Shown: positions 16,651 through 26,044, counted from the stretch's first letter. The stretch is DNA of 64,000 nt from Naumannella cuiyingiana (GCF_013408305.1 NZ_JACBZS010000001.1:2480001-2544000), one strand, 5' to 3'. Numbers and translations: made by a program. The notes: generated from the sequence alone by a model not told the origin.

Positions 16651-17858
16651 AACGCAGTTCCGGGATCGCGTTGCGGCCCCCGTGGGGTCGGCCCGTCGCG
16701 GAGGGTGGCGTACCTGTCGATGCGACCGCCGATCTGGTGGTCGTCGGCGCCGGTGCCGCGGGACTGACCACCGCCCTGGCGGCGGCCGAGGGCGGCGCGG
16801 ACGTGATCGTGATCGAAGCGGGCCGGATCGGCGCCGACGCCTCGGGAGCGCTGCCGGGCTGGTTGACGCCGCTGCAGGGGGAGACGCCGCACGACATCCG
16901 GCTGCTGCACGGTGATGACGCGGTGCGCGCGTGGGCGGCCCAGACCGGTCGGGCGCTCGAGTACGTGCGGCGGCGGGGGGCCGAGTTCGGCGTACCCGTG
17001 GCCGACCGGACGTTCGGCGCAACGACCACGCAGGGCCATTGGGCGTTCCAGCTCCGGTTCGTGGCGCGGGCGCTGCGGGTCGGCGGCTACCGGTGCGAGT
17101 TTGCCGATGTCAGTGGGCTGCCGTTCGAGGTGCGACCCGAGCTGGTGGTCGGCGGGGGCGCCGTCGTGGACCCCGCGGAGTGGCTGGGCGCGCTGGCGGC
17201 GCGGGCGGTCGATGCCGGGGTGCGCATTTTCGGCGGCGCGGCGATGGCCGGTCTCCGGGTCGATCGGACCGGCGCGCGAGTGATTGCCGGCAGCGCCGAA
17301 CTGCGCGCGAGACGCGTGGTGCTGGCCAGCTCGGCACCGCTGGCGGACCGGGCCGCGCTGCGGGCGCGGGTGCGGGCCGAGACGTGGCATCTGCTCGCCC
17401 TGCGGACCGATGTGTTCCCGCTCCGCGAGGTCCAGTTGGTGGATCGGCCCGGCATGCTCGTCTCGCGGTACCGAGACCTGTTGATCATCGGGCAGAACGG
17501 GGGATCGGTGGCCGAATTGATCGACCGGGTCTCCCGGAGCTGGCCCGACGCGCAGGTGGTCAACGGCTGGTCGACGACGACCCATCGCAGCGTCGACGGG
17601 TTGCCGCTGGTGGGTTCGGCGAGCTTGAGCGGGGACACCGTGCTGACCGCGGCCGGCCTCGGCGCGTTCGAGCTGGTCAACGGCACCGCCGCCGGGTTGC
17701 AGCTTGCCGATGTCGCGCTCGGGCGCAGTGCCGCCGCGGAATTGCCGTGGCGACCGGCGCGGGTGCCGCTGGCGCGCGGGCTGTCCAAGCGTGGGCGGTC
17801 GGCCCTGATCGGACCCATCCCGTGGATCACCCGGCTGAACGAGCCCGGTAGCCGCTGA
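16647..17858 (+). CDS. FAD-dependent amine/amino acid oxidoreductase (DAO family)
   Basis: A 403-residue protein with an FAD Rossmann motif set back by about 30 residues: LVVVGAGAAGLTTALAAAEGGADVIVIEAG. The C-terminal HRSVDGLPLVGSASLSGDTVLTAAGLGAFELVNGTAAG is typical of DAO-family enzymes such as glycine/sarcosine oxidase, where it closes the flavin site. The GTG start at 16647 overlaps the permease stop (GTGA). Family members oxidise D-amino acids, N-methylated amino acids or glycine betaine derivatives. The operon suggests it works on the transported compound; the exact substrate is unknown. Confidence 0.83.
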   Translation: MKRSSGIALRPPWGRPVAEGGVPVDATADLVVVGAGAAGLTTALAAAEGGADVIVIEAGRIGADASGALPGWLTPLQGETPHDIRLLHGDDAVRAWAAQTGRALEYVRRRGAEFGVPVADRTFGATTTQGHWAFQLRFVARALRVGGYRCEFADVSGLPFEVRPELVVGGGAVVDPAEWLGALAARAVDAGVRIFGGAAMAGLRVDRTGARVIAGSAELRARRVVLASSAPLADRAALRARVRAETWHLLALRTDVFPLREVQLVDRPGMLVSRYRDLLIIGQNGGSVAELIDRVSRSWPDAQVVNGWSTTTHRSVDGLPLVGSASLSGDTVLTAAGLGAFELVNGTAAGLQLADVALGRSAAAELPWRPARVPLARGLSKRGRSALIGPIPWITRLNEPGSR

Positions 17859-17963
17859 CCGGTTTTCCACAGCTTCCCGGGCGGGCTGTCGACATCGTGC
17901 GGGTTCGTCGGAATACTGCCCGGGAAAGCGCTGCAGGGCGCAGACCCGGGAGGAGCCCCCCAG

Positions 17964-18530
17964 ATGTTTCCTCGTCTGCCTGCGGTCGTCGGGGTGTTGG
18001 CTGTGATCGTCCTGGCGGCATGTACCGGTCCGGCCGAGTCCGGCCCGGGCCCGAGTGGTGCCCCCACTTCAGTGGGTACGCCCTCGCCGTCCCCCAGCCG
18101 CGGCGCCAAGCAGGCCCAGGAGGCCATCGAGGCCTATCGGGCGTACGAGCAGATGCTCGGTGACACGGCGCGAGCAGGCGGATACGACCCCGCCGCCGGC
18201 GACCCGATTCCTGAATCTGTCGTGGCAACGACGGCTGGGCAGGAGCGCGATTACGTCAACGGCAGCAATCAACAACTGAATCGCGAGGGTGAGCGACTGG
18301 CAGTCGGCGGATCCAAGATCGTTCGAGTCGTCGTTGCCTCTGCGAGCGCGCAGCGCGTTGATCTTTACACCTGCGTGGATCGATCCAGCGTTCGCTACCG
18401 GGGTAAGGACGGGGAACGACCGGCACCGGAAGCGTATTTGGAGAAGTGGCCGACGCTGACTCTCGACCGCGAAGAACCCGCCGGTTGGAAGGTGTTCACG
18501 ATGAGATCGCGGGGAGCCAAGTCGTGTTGA
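17964..18530 (+). CDS. Putative lipoprotein of unknown function
   Basis: A 188-residue protein with a lipoprotein signal: hydrophobic residues 6-17 and lipobox LAAC (Cys20). A short Ser/Pro/Gly-rich linker (to about 45) leads to a domain containing AIEAYRAYEQMLGDTARAGGYDPAAGDPI, then RVVVASASAQRVDLYTCVDRSS. The layout, a helix followed by mixed beta strands ending in a conserved WKV, resembles small NTF2-like lipoproteins of actinobacteria, but I do not recognise the family. The stop overlaps the start of the next secreted protein, so they form a pair. Confidence 0.75.
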   Translation: MFPRLPAVVGVLAVIVLAACTGPAESGPGPSGAPTSVGTPSPSPSRGAKQAQEAIEAYRAYEQMLGDTARAGGYDPAAGDPIPESVVATTAGQERDYVNGSNQQLNREGERLAVGGSKIVRVVVASASAQRVDLYTCVDRSSVRYRGKDGERPAPEAYLEKWPTLTLDREEPAGWKVFTMRSRGAKSC

Positions 18531-19390
18531 TCCGGCATCTTGTGAGCATGCTGGTCGGGGCGTCGATGCTGGTCGTTTCATCGGGGCTGCTCGCCAGCGC
18601 GAACCCGCCCGTTCCGCCGCCCCCACCGGCACCTGAGGAGCGCTCCGACGACAACAATGGGACAACTTACGGGCTCGAGGACTCGACGACTGGGGAGCCG
18701 CCATCTCAACGAGACTCCCAGCGCCGACCCTCACAAGGATCAGGGTCGGGCAACAGCGGTTCGGGTGGGCGTGCGTATCCGTCGATCCCGTTGGACGAGC
18801 TGCACATCAACTCGGGTGGCCGCTGCAATCCGTCGGATCGCCTGTGTTCCATCCCGACGGGCGGCGGCGGTGGTGGCGGCAACGCGGCGCCGCCGGCTCC
18901 GACGATCGATCCGGGAGTCGCCGCCCGCCGGGCGGTTGCCCGGATCACGCTGAAGGCGTCGTCGGCCGAGCTCACGCCCGACTGGAACAAGAATCGCTTC
19001 AAGATGCTTGCCGTCGGCTTCCCGGTGTGGGTGAGCGTGGACGACGACTCCCTGGTCGCGCCGGCCGACTCGATGACCGTCGAGGGCCTGTCGGTCTCGT
19101 TGCGGGCGAACAAGCCGCGGGTCGCGGTGGACATGGGCGACGGGACCACCCTGCGGTGCGCGCTGAAGGGCCGCAAGTTCAACTACCGCGACATTCCCGG
19201 CAGCGACGGCCCGTGCTCGCACCGCTACCAGAAGATGTCGCCGAAGGACGGCTACCAGGTCACCACGACCTACACCTGGGACATCGACTGGTCGGCCGGT
19301 GGCCAGTCCGGAACGATCACCACGAGCGATTCCGAGACCGTCCGCATCCCGATCGGAGAGCTGCAGGCGCTGATCACCGCCCCGCGCTGA
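18524..19390 (+). CDS. Secreted protein with PKD-like beta domain
   Basis: A 288-residue exported protein of unknown function. Residues 1-30 are a signal peptide ending in LLASA; residues 30-125 are Pro, Ser and Gly rich (PPVPPPPPAPEE, GSGSGNSGSGG, GGGGGGG) and probably unstructured. From about 135 a beta-rich domain carries VAVDMGDGTTLRC, a Cys about 20 residues later in CSHRYQ and TTYTWDIDW; the GDG turn and HRY strand resemble PKD-type domains. GTG at 18524 has GGGGAG at 7 bp and overlaps the lipoprotein stop by 7 bp, implying translational coupling. The pair probably acts at the cell surface. Confidence 0.72.
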   Translation: MLIRHLVSMLVGASMLVVSSGLLASANPPVPPPPPAPEERSDDNNGTTYGLEDSTTGEPPSQRDSQRRPSQGSGSGNSGSGGRAYPSIPLDELHINSGGRCNPSDRLCSIPTGGGGGGGNAAPPAPTIDPGVAARRAVARITLKASSAELTPDWNKNRFKMLAVGFPVWVSVDDDSLVAPADSMTVEGLSVSLRANKPRVAVDMGDGTTLRCALKGRKFNYRDIPGSDGPCSHRYQKMSPKDGYQVTTTYTWDIDWSAGGQSGTITTSDSETVRIPIGELQALITAPR

Positions 19391-19487
19391 TCGACGTTTT
19401 CAACATCATCTTTTGAAGATATTGATCAATTTCATCTCGAAGAGGCGAAGGTCGCCCGCATGCAGGACGGGGTCCCGATAGCACGCG

Positions 19488-21146
19488 TCAGCCCGCGATC
19501 AGGCCCACCGCGGTCCAGTCGACGCTCGCCTGCCCGGGCGCCCCGTAATTGGCGACGAGATCGCGAGCGCCGACGAGCTGCGGCAACTGATAGAGCGGCA
19601 TGCTCGGGGCCTGCTCCCACAGCACCGCCTCCAGTTGCCGCGACAGCTCGACCCGCTGCGCCGGATCGCTCGCCGCCGACAGCTCGCCGATCAGCCGGTC
19701 GGCCTCCGGCATCGCGAGCTGGGAGAAGTTCTGTTCGCCGCCGCTGCCGAACCGCGCATCCAGCCCGTCCAGCGGGAACGGCGAGGTGTCCGCGGTGATC
19801 CCGACGACGCCGAAGTTCCCCCCGGACAGCAGCGAACCGTCGGCGAGCTCCTCGATGCTGGCCTCCTCGATCTGCACCGAGATGCCTACGCCCGACAGTT
19901 CGCGCTGCAGTTCGACGGCCTCGACCTCCGAGGTGATCAACCCCGCGATCCGGGTCGCCCGGATCACCAGCGGTTGCCCGTCCTTGACCCGCACGCCGTC
20001 GGGCCCCGGACGCCAGCCCGCGCGATCGAGCACCCGCTGCGCCTCCTCGCGATCCAGGCGGACCCCGGCCTGCGCGGCGGTGTCGACCCACTGGCCCTGG
20101 TGTCGCCCGTAGAACTGCGAGTCCATCGGCAACGGCTGATAACCCGTATCCGGGAACGCCGCGCGGCCGACGGCCACCGGGTCGATGCTCAGCATGATCG
20201 CGCGCCGCACCGCCGGGTCCGACAGCGGCCCGGCCGTGGTGTTGAAGATCAATCTGCGGTACGCCCCCGACAGCGCCATCCGGATCGTCCCCCCGGGCTG
20301 CTCGCGGACATCGGCCTGGGTGTCGGGATCCTCGGCCGGCAACACGTCGAGCAGATGATCACCGAATCCCTTCGCGCCGCCGGCCGCATCGACCGTGCTC
20401 AGGCTGATCCGGCTGAGCCGCGGCGGCGTACCCCACCACTTCTCCGAGCGGTCCAGGAACAGCGCCGCCGGCTCCTGCCCACTCGGGGTGAACGGCCCGG
20501 CCGTCCACTCCGGCCGCATGCTCGCCCAGCCGTCGTTGAACGTCTGCGGATCCTTGACGCTCGCCGCGCGCAGCAGCCCGTGCGACCAGGGCCGTTGCCA
20601 GTCCGCGGTCGACCCGGCGTAGGTCACCTTCACCTGTTTCGGCGACGAACCCTGCGAGACGTCGGTGATCTGGTCGAAACCAAGATCGCTCGCGCACCGA
20701 AACTCGGGGCGCTCGCCGTTGCACGCCCGCCAGGTCGCGATCGCGTCCTCGGCCACGATCGGCGCCCCGTCGGCCCAGACGGCATCCTCGTTGAGCTGCC
20801 AGGTGACCTGCCCCGGCGGGCCCGGCGCCACATCGACCGAGGCCAGGAAGTCGGGGTCGGGCGAGAGCACCCCTGCGGTGTCCACATCGAACAAGGTCGG
20901 CAAGAACGCGCGCCGGAGTTGATCACGCTCGCGCGACGGACGTTCGGCGTGCAACGGATTCCAGGTGCCGCCGAGATTGGTCACCGCGATCCGCAGCTCG
21001 CCGCCGTCGGACAGCCGCTGTGCCGCAACCGGATTGATGTCGCTCGCGGGCGCCGGCTCGGGTTCGGGGGCCGGCGGGCTGCCGCAGGAGGCGAGCAGGA
21101 CGACCATCGCCACGGCCACCGCGCAGCCGGTCAGGGATCGGGTCAC
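19488..21146 (-). CDS. ABC transporter substrate-binding lipoprotein, family 5
   Basis: A 552-residue lipoprotein (lipobox LASC, Cys21) with the SBP_bac_5 fold used for peptides and nickel: GELRIAVTNLGGTWNPLH, a repeated lobe with PDFLASVDVAPG and VTWQLNEDAVWADGAPIVAEDAIATW, RLIFNTTAGPLSDPAVRRAIMLSID, and the C-terminal LEAVLWEQAPSMPLYQLP. An AAGGA precedes the GTG start. It is 16 bp downstream of the protein mannosyltransferase gene and has no permease or ATPase genes nearby, so it is an orphan binding protein. It may serve a distant transporter or be a target of the mannosyltransferase; both are inference. Confidence 0.85.
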   Translation of the reverse strand: MTRSLTGCAVAVAMVVLLASCGSPPAPEPEPAPASDINPVAAQRLSDGGELRIAVTNLGGTWNPLHAERPSRERDQLRRAFLPTLFDVDTAGVLSPDPDFLASVDVAPGPPGQVTWQLNEDAVWADGAPIVAEDAIATWRACNGERPEFRCASDLGFDQITDVSQGSSPKQVKVTYAGSTADWQRPWSHGLLRAASVKDPQTFNDGWASMRPEWTAGPFTPSGQEPAALFLDRSEKWWGTPPRLSRISLSTVDAAGGAKGFGDHLLDVLPAEDPDTQADVREQPGGTIRMALSGAYRRLIFNTTAGPLSDPAVRRAIMLSIDPVAVGRAAFPDTGYQPLPMDSQFYGRHQGQWVDTAAQAGVRLDREEAQRVLDRAGWRPGPDGVRVKDGQPLVIRATRIAGLITSEVEAVELQRELSGVGISVQIEEASIEELADGSLLSGGNFGVVGITADTSPFPLDGLDARFGSGGEQNFSQLAMPEADRLIGELSAASDPAQRVELSRQLEAVLWEQAPSMPLYQLPQLVGARDLVANYGAPGQASVDWTAVGLIAG

Positions 21147-21162
21147 GACATTCCTTCGATGA

Positions 21163-22770
21163 TCAGATCCAGCTCTCGAACCACATCCGTGCCTGCCAGG
21201 CCGAGCGCGGTATCACCTCGTCGGTGAGGATCGGATAGAACCAGGCGAAATTCAGGATCACCAGCGCCACGAACACCGTGCAGCCGGTCGCGGCGAGCGC
21301 CCGGCGCCGCTCGGCCACCCGATCGCCCGGCGGCGCCGGTGGCCCGATCGCCAGCCCCATCACCAACGCGACCGCGATCACCGTGAACGGAATGATCATG
21401 ATCGCGTAGAAGAAGAACACCGGCCGGTCCGAGTTCGGGAACCACGGCAGCCAGGTGGTGATCAAACCGACGACCGGTACGCCGAAGCGCCAGTCCCGCG
21501 CCAGCACCCACAACAACACCGCCGCTGCGAGGCAGAACACGCCCGCCCACCACAGCAGCGGCGTACCGATCCCGGAGACCACGGCGATGCACTTCTCGCC
21601 GACGGCGGTACAGCCCTGCGTACCCGGCTCGATGTCGTTCACCGCGTCGATCCCGATCGGCCGGCCGACGACCAGCCAGGTCAGCGGATCGGCGTCATAG
21701 GTGTGGGTCTGCGACTTGATGTAGTCGCCGGTGTGGAAGGCCCAGATCTCCTTGTGGTAGGCCAACAGCGCCAGCAGGCGGTTCGGATCCTTGTCCTGGC
21801 CCCAACCGCCGTCATTGGTCAGCCAGCCCCACCAGCTCAACAGATAGACCCCGGCCGCCAGCACGACCTGGTACACGAAGGCCGGGATGCCGTCCCACAA
21901 CACCGCGAGCCAGGCCCGATTCCCGGCGCCGGCGAGCCGGCGGGCCGACACGTCCCAGTACAGCGAGAGCAGCGCGAAGGCCGCCAGCACGACCAGCGAG
22001 TTCCATTTCGTCGCGATGGCCAGACCCCAGAACAATCCGGCCGCCAGTCGCCACGGTCGCCACCACAGCCGCGGGCCGAACGCGCCGCCGAGATCGGCCA
22101 GCCCCCGCGCGTCCAACCAGTCGGCGAGGCGGCTGCGGAACCAGAAGCGATCGGCAACCACGCAGGCGATCGCGGTCATCGTGAAGAACGCCTGGAAGAT
22201 GTCCAACAGACCGATCCGCGACATCACGAAGGCCAGCCCGTCGAAGGTCAACAACAAGCCGGCGACCGCGCCGATCATGGTCGAGCTCGCCAGCCGGCGG
22301 GTGATCCGGATCACCACCGCGACCAGCAACGCCCCACAGACGCAGGCCATGAACCGCCAGCCGAAGCTGTTCATCCCGAAGATCGCCTCGCCGAGCGCGA
22401 TCATCCACTTGCCCATCGGCGGATGCACCACGAAGGAGGGGTCGGCAGTGGCGATCAGGTCCACATTGCCGGCGGTGATCTTGTCGTTGGCGTCCTTCGG
22501 CCAGGCCCGCTCGTAGCCGTAGAGCAGGAGCGACCACGCGTCCTTGGGGTAATACGTCTCGTCGAACATCAACTTGTTCGGATGCCCGAGGCCGACCACC
22601 CGCAGCACGAACGCCAGCGCCGTGATCCCGATCGTGATCGCCCAGGACGCCAGGCCATCCGTCGGCCGCCAGCCGCGCAACCGGTCGATCGTGGACGGCG
22701 GCAGCCCGGCGGTCAGCTCGGGCGAGGCCGTCGGCCGGTCGTCGCGGGTGGCGGTGGCGGTCACGCGCAC
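21163..22770 (-). CDS. pmt: Polyprenol-phosphate-mannose protein mannosyltransferase
   Basis: A 535-residue integral membrane glycosyltransferase of the GT39 (PMT) family. The first loop has the catalytic acidic pair in [16 protein letters not shown] (Asp70, Glu71), followed by [16 protein letters not shown]. About ten further hydrophobic segments follow, with the conserved C-terminal four-helix region ([25 protein letters not shown]). It would transfer mannose from polyprenyl-phosphate-mannose to Ser/Thr of proteins during Sec export, as Rv1002c does in Mycobacterium. The divergent arrangement with rsmI is the same as in mycobacteria. The start is a GTG at 22770; GTG at 22764 is possible. 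Confidence 0.9.
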   Translation of the reverse strand: MRVTATATRDDRPTASPELTAGLPPSTIDRLRGWRPTDGLASWAITIGITALAFVLRVVGLGHPNKLMFDETYYPKDAWSLLLYGYERAWPKDANDKITAGNVDLIATADPSFVVHPPMGKWMIALGEAIFGMNSFGWRFMACVCGALLVAVVIRITRRLASSTMIGAVAGLLLTFDGLAFVMSRIGLLDIFQAFFTMTAIACVVADRFWFRSRLADWLDARGLADLGGAFGPRLWWRPWRLAAGLFWGLAIATKWNSLVVLAAFALLSLYWDVSARRLAGAGNRAWLAVLWDGIPAFVYQVVLAAGVYLLSWWGWLTNDGGWGQDKDPNRLLALLAYHKEIWAFHTGDYIKSQTHTYDADPLTWLVVGRPIGIDAVNDIEPGTQGCTAVGEKCIAVVSGIGTPLLWWAGVFCLAAAVLLWVLARDWRFGVPVVGLITTWLPWFPNSDRPVFFFYAIMIIPFTVIAVALVMGLAIGPPAPPGDRVAERRRALAATGCTVFVALVILNFAWFYPILTDEVIPRSAWQARMWFESWI

Positions 22771-22794
22771 ATCCTAGGTGTGCGCCCGAACTCC

Positions 22795-22845
22795 GGTTGC
22801 GATGCAATGCTGGTTGCGATGCAATGCCGGTTGCGATGCAATGCT
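22795..22845. repeat. Three tandem 17-bp repeats, each with a TTGC-N3-GCAA dyad
   Basis: Three head-to-tail units of GGTTGCGATGCAATGC plus T or C (22795-22811, 22812-22828, 22829-22845) fill most of the 81 bp between the divergent starts of pmt and rsmI. Each unit contains the palindrome TTGC-GAT-GCAA. The array ends 6 bp before the rsmI GTG. It looks like a cluster of protein-binding sites. Confidence 0.8.
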
Positions 22846-22851
22846 GGTGCG

Positions 22852-23673
22852 GTGCTGATCCTCGCCGCCACCCCGATCGGAGACGCCGACGACGCCTCGC
22901 CGCGGCTGCGCCGCGAGCTGGCCGAGGCCGATGTCATCGCCGCCGAGGACACCCGCCGGCTGCGTACCCTCCTGCAGCGGCTCGGCATCGAGACCGACGC
23001 CCGGGTGGTCTCGCACTACGACGCCAACGAGGCCGCCCGCGCGCCGGAGCTGCTGGCCGAGCTGGTGGCCGGCGCGCGGGTCGTCGTGGTCAGCGATGCC
23101 GGGATGCCGACGGTCTCCGACCCCGGTTATCGGCTGGTCCGCGCGGCCATCGACGCCGGCATCGAGGTCAGCGCGGTGCCCGGGCCTTCGGCGGTGCTGA
23201 CCGCCCTGGCCGTGTCGGGCCTCGCGGTCGACCGATTCTGCTTCGAGGGATTCGTGTCCCGGCGGGCGGGGGAGCGGCGGCGCCGGCTCGCCGCTCTGGC
23301 CGACGAACCCCGGACGATGGTCTTCTTCGAGTCCCCGCACCGGATCGCGGAGATGCTCGCCGACGCGGCGCGGGCGTTCGGCGCCGAGCGGCCGGCCGCG
23401 GTCTGCCGGGAGTTGACCAAGACCTATGAGGAGGTACGCCGCGGCGGGCTCGCCGAGCTGGCCGACTGGGCCGCCGACGGGGTACGCGGCGAGATCACCG
23501 TGGTGATCGCCGGCGCCGAGCCCGCCGAGGCCGATCTGCCCGGCGCCGTCGCCGCCGTCCAGGCTCGGGTCGCCGCCGGCGCGCGGACCAAGCAGGCCGT
23601 CGCCGAGGTGGCGGCCGCGAGCGGGCTGGCGAAGAACGCCCTCTATGCCGCCGTGCTCGAGGCCCGCGCCTGA
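22852..23673 (+). CDS. rsmI: 16S rRNA (cytidine-1402-2'-O)-methyltransferase
   Basis: A 273-residue SAM-dependent methyltransferase of the tetrapyrrole methylase fold that modifies C1402 in the decoding centre of 16S rRNA. It shows [18 protein letters not shown] at the start, [56 protein letters not shown] and [17 protein letters not shown] at 22852 begins directly before the first strand; ATGs within the upstream 17-bp repeats are in frame but would add repeat-encoded residues. Next to pmt and close to tatD as in other Actinomycetota. Confidence 0.92.
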   Translation: MLILAATPIGDADDASPRLRRELAEADVIAAEDTRRLRTLLQRLGIETDARVVSHYDANEAARAPELLAELVAGARVVVVSDAGMPTVSDPGYRLVRAAIDAGIEVSAVPGPSAVLTALAVSGLAVDRFCFEGFVSRRAGERRRRLAALADEPRTMVFFESPHRIAEMLADAARAFGAERPAAVCRELTKTYEEVRRGGLAELADWAADGVRGEITVVIAGAEPAEADLPGAVAAVQARVAAGARTKQAVAEVAAASGLAKNALYAAVLEARA

Positions 23674-23729
23674 CCCGGCGTACCCCGTATGCGGATCGAG
23701 GCCGGCGCGGGCTGAATAGGGTGGCGGGC

Positions 23730-24593
23730 ATGGCCGCCCGTTCCACCGCCCGAGCCGACCGGTACACGCTCGCGGACGCGCCCGAGCCGCTGCCGGCCCC
23801 GGTCGCCGACTCCCACACCCACCTCGACGCCGTCCGCGAGATGACCGGCCTCGAGCCCGCCGACGCGATCGCGCGCGCGGTGGGCGTCGAGGTCACCAGG
23901 CTGGTCCAGGTGGGCACCGACCTGGCCAGCTCGCGCTGGGCGCTGGAGCTCGCCGCGGCCCACCCGGAGGTCGTCGCGGCGGTGGCGATCCATCCCAACG
24001 ATGCCGCCCGGCTCGACGACGCGCTGCCCGATGCGCTGGACGATCTCGCGACGCTGGTCGCCGCCGGCGGCACCCGGCTCCGCGCGATCGGGGAGACCGG
24101 CCTCGACCACTACCGCACCCGCGAGCCCGAGGGTCAGCGGCTGCAGCGGCACAGCTTCGCCCGCCACATCGCCCTCGCCCGCGAACACGACCTCACCCTG
24201 GTCATCCACGACCGCGATGCGCACGCCGGCATCCTCGACCTGCTGGACGCCGAGGGCGTACCCGATCGCGTTGTCATGCACTGCTTCTCCGGCGACGCGG
24301 CCTTCGCGCGGCAGTGTCTCGACCGCGGCGCTTACCTGTCCTTCCCCGGGCCGGTCACCTACAAGCCCAATGACGCATTGCGCGAGGCGGCCGCGATCAC
24401 GCCGGCCGATCGTCTCCTGGTCGAGACCGACGCGCCCTATCTCACCCCGGTGCCGCTGCGCGGGCGGCCGAATGCGTCCTATCTGATGCCGTGGACCGTC
24501 CGCTACCTGGCCGAGCTGCGCGGCGTGGATCTGGCCGAGCTGTGCGCATCGCTGCTGGACAACACCTTCGCCGCCTTCGGCGGCCGCTGGTGA
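23730..24593 (+). CDS. tatD: TatD family metal-dependent DNase
   Basis: A 287-residue TIM-barrel hydrolase. Metal ligands are HTHLD near residue 30, Glu in AIGETGLDHY, His in LVIHDRDAH, His in VMHCFSG and Asp in LLVETDAPYLTP. TatD proteins have 3'-5' exonuclease activity on damaged DNA. ATG at 23730 is used; GTG at 23721 is three codons earlier. The gene follows rsmI by 56 bp. In mycobacteria tatD is followed by rpfB and rsmA; here a nitroreductase-like gene takes that place. Confidence 0.9.
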   Translation: MAARSTARADRYTLADAPEPLPAPVADSHTHLDAVREMTGLEPADAIARAVGVEVTRLVQVGTDLASSRWALELAAAHPEVVAAVAIHPNDAARLDDALPDALDDLATLVAAGGTRLRAIGETGLDHYRTREPEGQRLQRHSFARHIALAREHDLTLVIHDRDAHAGILDLLDAEGVPDRVVMHCFSGDAAFARQCLDRGAYLSFPGPVTYKPNDALREAAAITPADRLLVETDAPYLTPVPLRGRPNASYLMPWTVRYLAELRGVDLAELCASLLDNTFAAFGGRW

Positions 24594-24598
24594 TCACG

Positions 24599-25180
24599 AT
24601 GGAGCTGATCGACGTCCTGCGCCGCCGCCGGATGGTGCGCGACTTCGCCGAGCTTCCCCTCGGCGATGATCAACTGGCGGCGCTCGCCGATGCCGGTGTG
24701 CGCGCCCCGTCGGCGGGGTACGCCCAGGGCGTCTCCCTGCTCACCCTGACCGGCGGCCGCGTGTCGAGGTTCTGGGCCGCCACCGCGGGTGATCACGCCT
24801 CCGTCTGGCTCACCGGGATGCGCCGCGCGCCGGCGCTGATCATGGTCTGGACCTCCGAGGACAGCTATCGCCGCCGGTACGCCGAGCCGGACAAGGGCCG
24901 AGACCCCGGCGCCGACTGGCCGGTTCCCTGGTGGTGGGTCGACGCTGGCGCGGTGATCGAGAACATCTTGCTGCGCGCCGTCGATCTCGGCCTCGGCGCG
25001 GGCCTGTTCGGCCTCCCGGCCGGTGCCGAGCAGGCGGTGCGCGCCGAGTTCGGCGTACCCGCCGACCAGCAGGCCGTGGCCGCGATCGCGATCGGTCACC
25101 GCGCGGCCGGCGAGCGCCCTCGCGGTTCGGCGACCCGGCGCGATCGGCGACCGGACGCCGTTCACGTCGACCGCTGGTGA
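24599..25180 (+). CDS. Nitroreductase family protein
   Basis: A 193-residue flavoprotein of the nitroreductase/BluB superfamily. It begins MELIDVLRRRRMVRDFAELPLGDDQLAALADAGVRAPSAG, the standard FMN-phosphate binding start with Arg and Ser, and ends with GLGAGLFGLPAGAEQAVRAEFGVPADQQAVAAIAIGH, typical of the FMN-binding C-terminal part. A WWWVDAGAVIENILL segment corresponds to the dimer helix. ATG at 24599 is used; GTG at 24590 overlaps the tatD stop (GTGA) and is an alternative. Substrate unknown. Confidence 0.83.
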   Translation: MELIDVLRRRRMVRDFAELPLGDDQLAALADAGVRAPSAGYAQGVSLLTLTGGRVSRFWAATAGDHASVWLTGMRRAPALIMVWTSEDSYRRRYAEPDKGRDPGADWPVPWWWVDAGAVIENILLRAVDLGLGAGLFGLPAGAEQAVRAEFGVPADQQAVAAIAIGHRAAGERPRGSATRRDRRPDAVHVDRW

Positions 25181-25194
25181 ACTAGGGTCCGACC

Positions 25195-26040
25195 ATGCGG
25201 CCCGCCCTACTCGATCCCCGGACGATCCGGGAGCTCGCGGCTCGGCTCGACCTGCGGCCGACGAAGCAGCGCGGCCAGAACTTCGTACACGACGCGAACA
25301 CCGTCCGGCGCATCGTCGCCCAGGCCGAGCTGCCGCCCGGAGAGGCCGTGCTCGAGGTCGGGCCCGGGCTCGGCTCGCTCACCCTCGGGCTGCTCGAGGC
25401 CGGCCACCCGGTGACCGCGATCGAGATCGACGACCGGCTCGCCGCGCTGCTGCCCGGCACCGTCGCGGACCGGCTGCCCGATCGCGCGGGCGAGCTCGCG
25501 GTGATCACCGGCGACGCGCTGCGGGTCGACGAGCTCCCCGGGCCGGCCCCCGGCGCGATCGTCGCCAATCTGCCCTACAACGTGTCGGTGCCCGTGTTGT
25601 TGCACCTGCTGGCGCGCTTCGATTCGCTGCGCCGGGGCCTGGTGATGGTGCAGGCGGAGGTCGCCGATCGGCTCACCGCGCCACCCGGGTCGCGCACCTA
25701 CGGCGTGCCGTCGGCAAAGATCGCCTGGTACGCCGATGCCGCGCGCGTCGGCAGCGTACCGGCCAATGTCTTCTGGCCCGTGCCGAATGTGGAGTCCGGT
25801 CTGGTACGCCTCACCCGCCGGGAACCGCCGCCCACCACCGCGAGCCGCGAGCAGGTCTTCGCGGTGATCGACGCGGCCTTCGGCCAGCGGCGCAAGATGC
25901 TGCGCTCGGCGCTGGCCGGGTTGTTCGGATCCTCGGCCCAGGCGTCGGCCGCGCTGGTCGAGGCCGGCGTGGATCCGCAGGCGCGCGGCGAGGTGCTGGA
26001 CGTGGCGGCGTACGCCCGGATCGCCGAGCGGCTAGGTTGA
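25195..26040 (+). CDS. rsmA: 16S rRNA (adenine-1518/1519-N6)-dimethyltransferase
   Basis: A 281-residue KsgA enzyme that dimethylates two adjacent adenines in helix 45 of 16S rRNA. Motifs: [20 protein letters not shown]-binding [28 protein letters not shown] and catalytic [15 protein letters not shown]. The C-terminal helical domain contains [18 protein letters not shown]. It lies 14 bp after the nitroreductase gene and 4 bp before ispE, forming the rsmA-ispE pair usual in Actinomycetota. Confidence 0.94.
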   Translation: MRPALLDPRTIRELAARLDLRPTKQRGQNFVHDANTVRRIVAQAELPPGEAVLEVGPGLGSLTLGLLEAGHPVTAIEIDDRLAALLPGTVADRLPDRAGELAVITGDALRVDELPGPAPGAIVANLPYNVSVPVLLHLLARFDSLRRGLVMVQAEVADRLTAPPGSRTYGVPSAKIAWYADAARVGSVPANVFWPVPNVESGLVRLTRREPPPTTASREQVFAVIDAAFGQRRKMLRSALAGLFGSSAQASAALVEAGVDPQARGEVLDVAAYARIAERLG

Positions 26041-26044
26041 TCAC

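Noticed and set aside
15277-17022. 581-residue open frame on the minus strand opposite the permease and oxidoreductase genes
   Set aside because: Composition is Arg/Pro/His-rich with no domain; the plus-strand genes have clear families. It is a high-GC antisense frame.
19391-19487. Intrinsic terminator in the AT-rich gap with ATCTT-TTG-AAGAT
   Set aside because: The arms are only five bases, too weak to call a terminator with confidence.
22795-22845. CRISPR or plasmid replication origin
   Set aside because: Repeats are adjacent without spacers, and the surrounding genes are chromosomal core genes with no replication initiator.
21703-22851. Long plus-strand frame that would extend rsmI by about 380 residues
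   Set aside because: It runs antisense through the whole pmt gene and crosses the 17-bp repeats; RsmI starts at the strand beginning [10 protein letters not shown].
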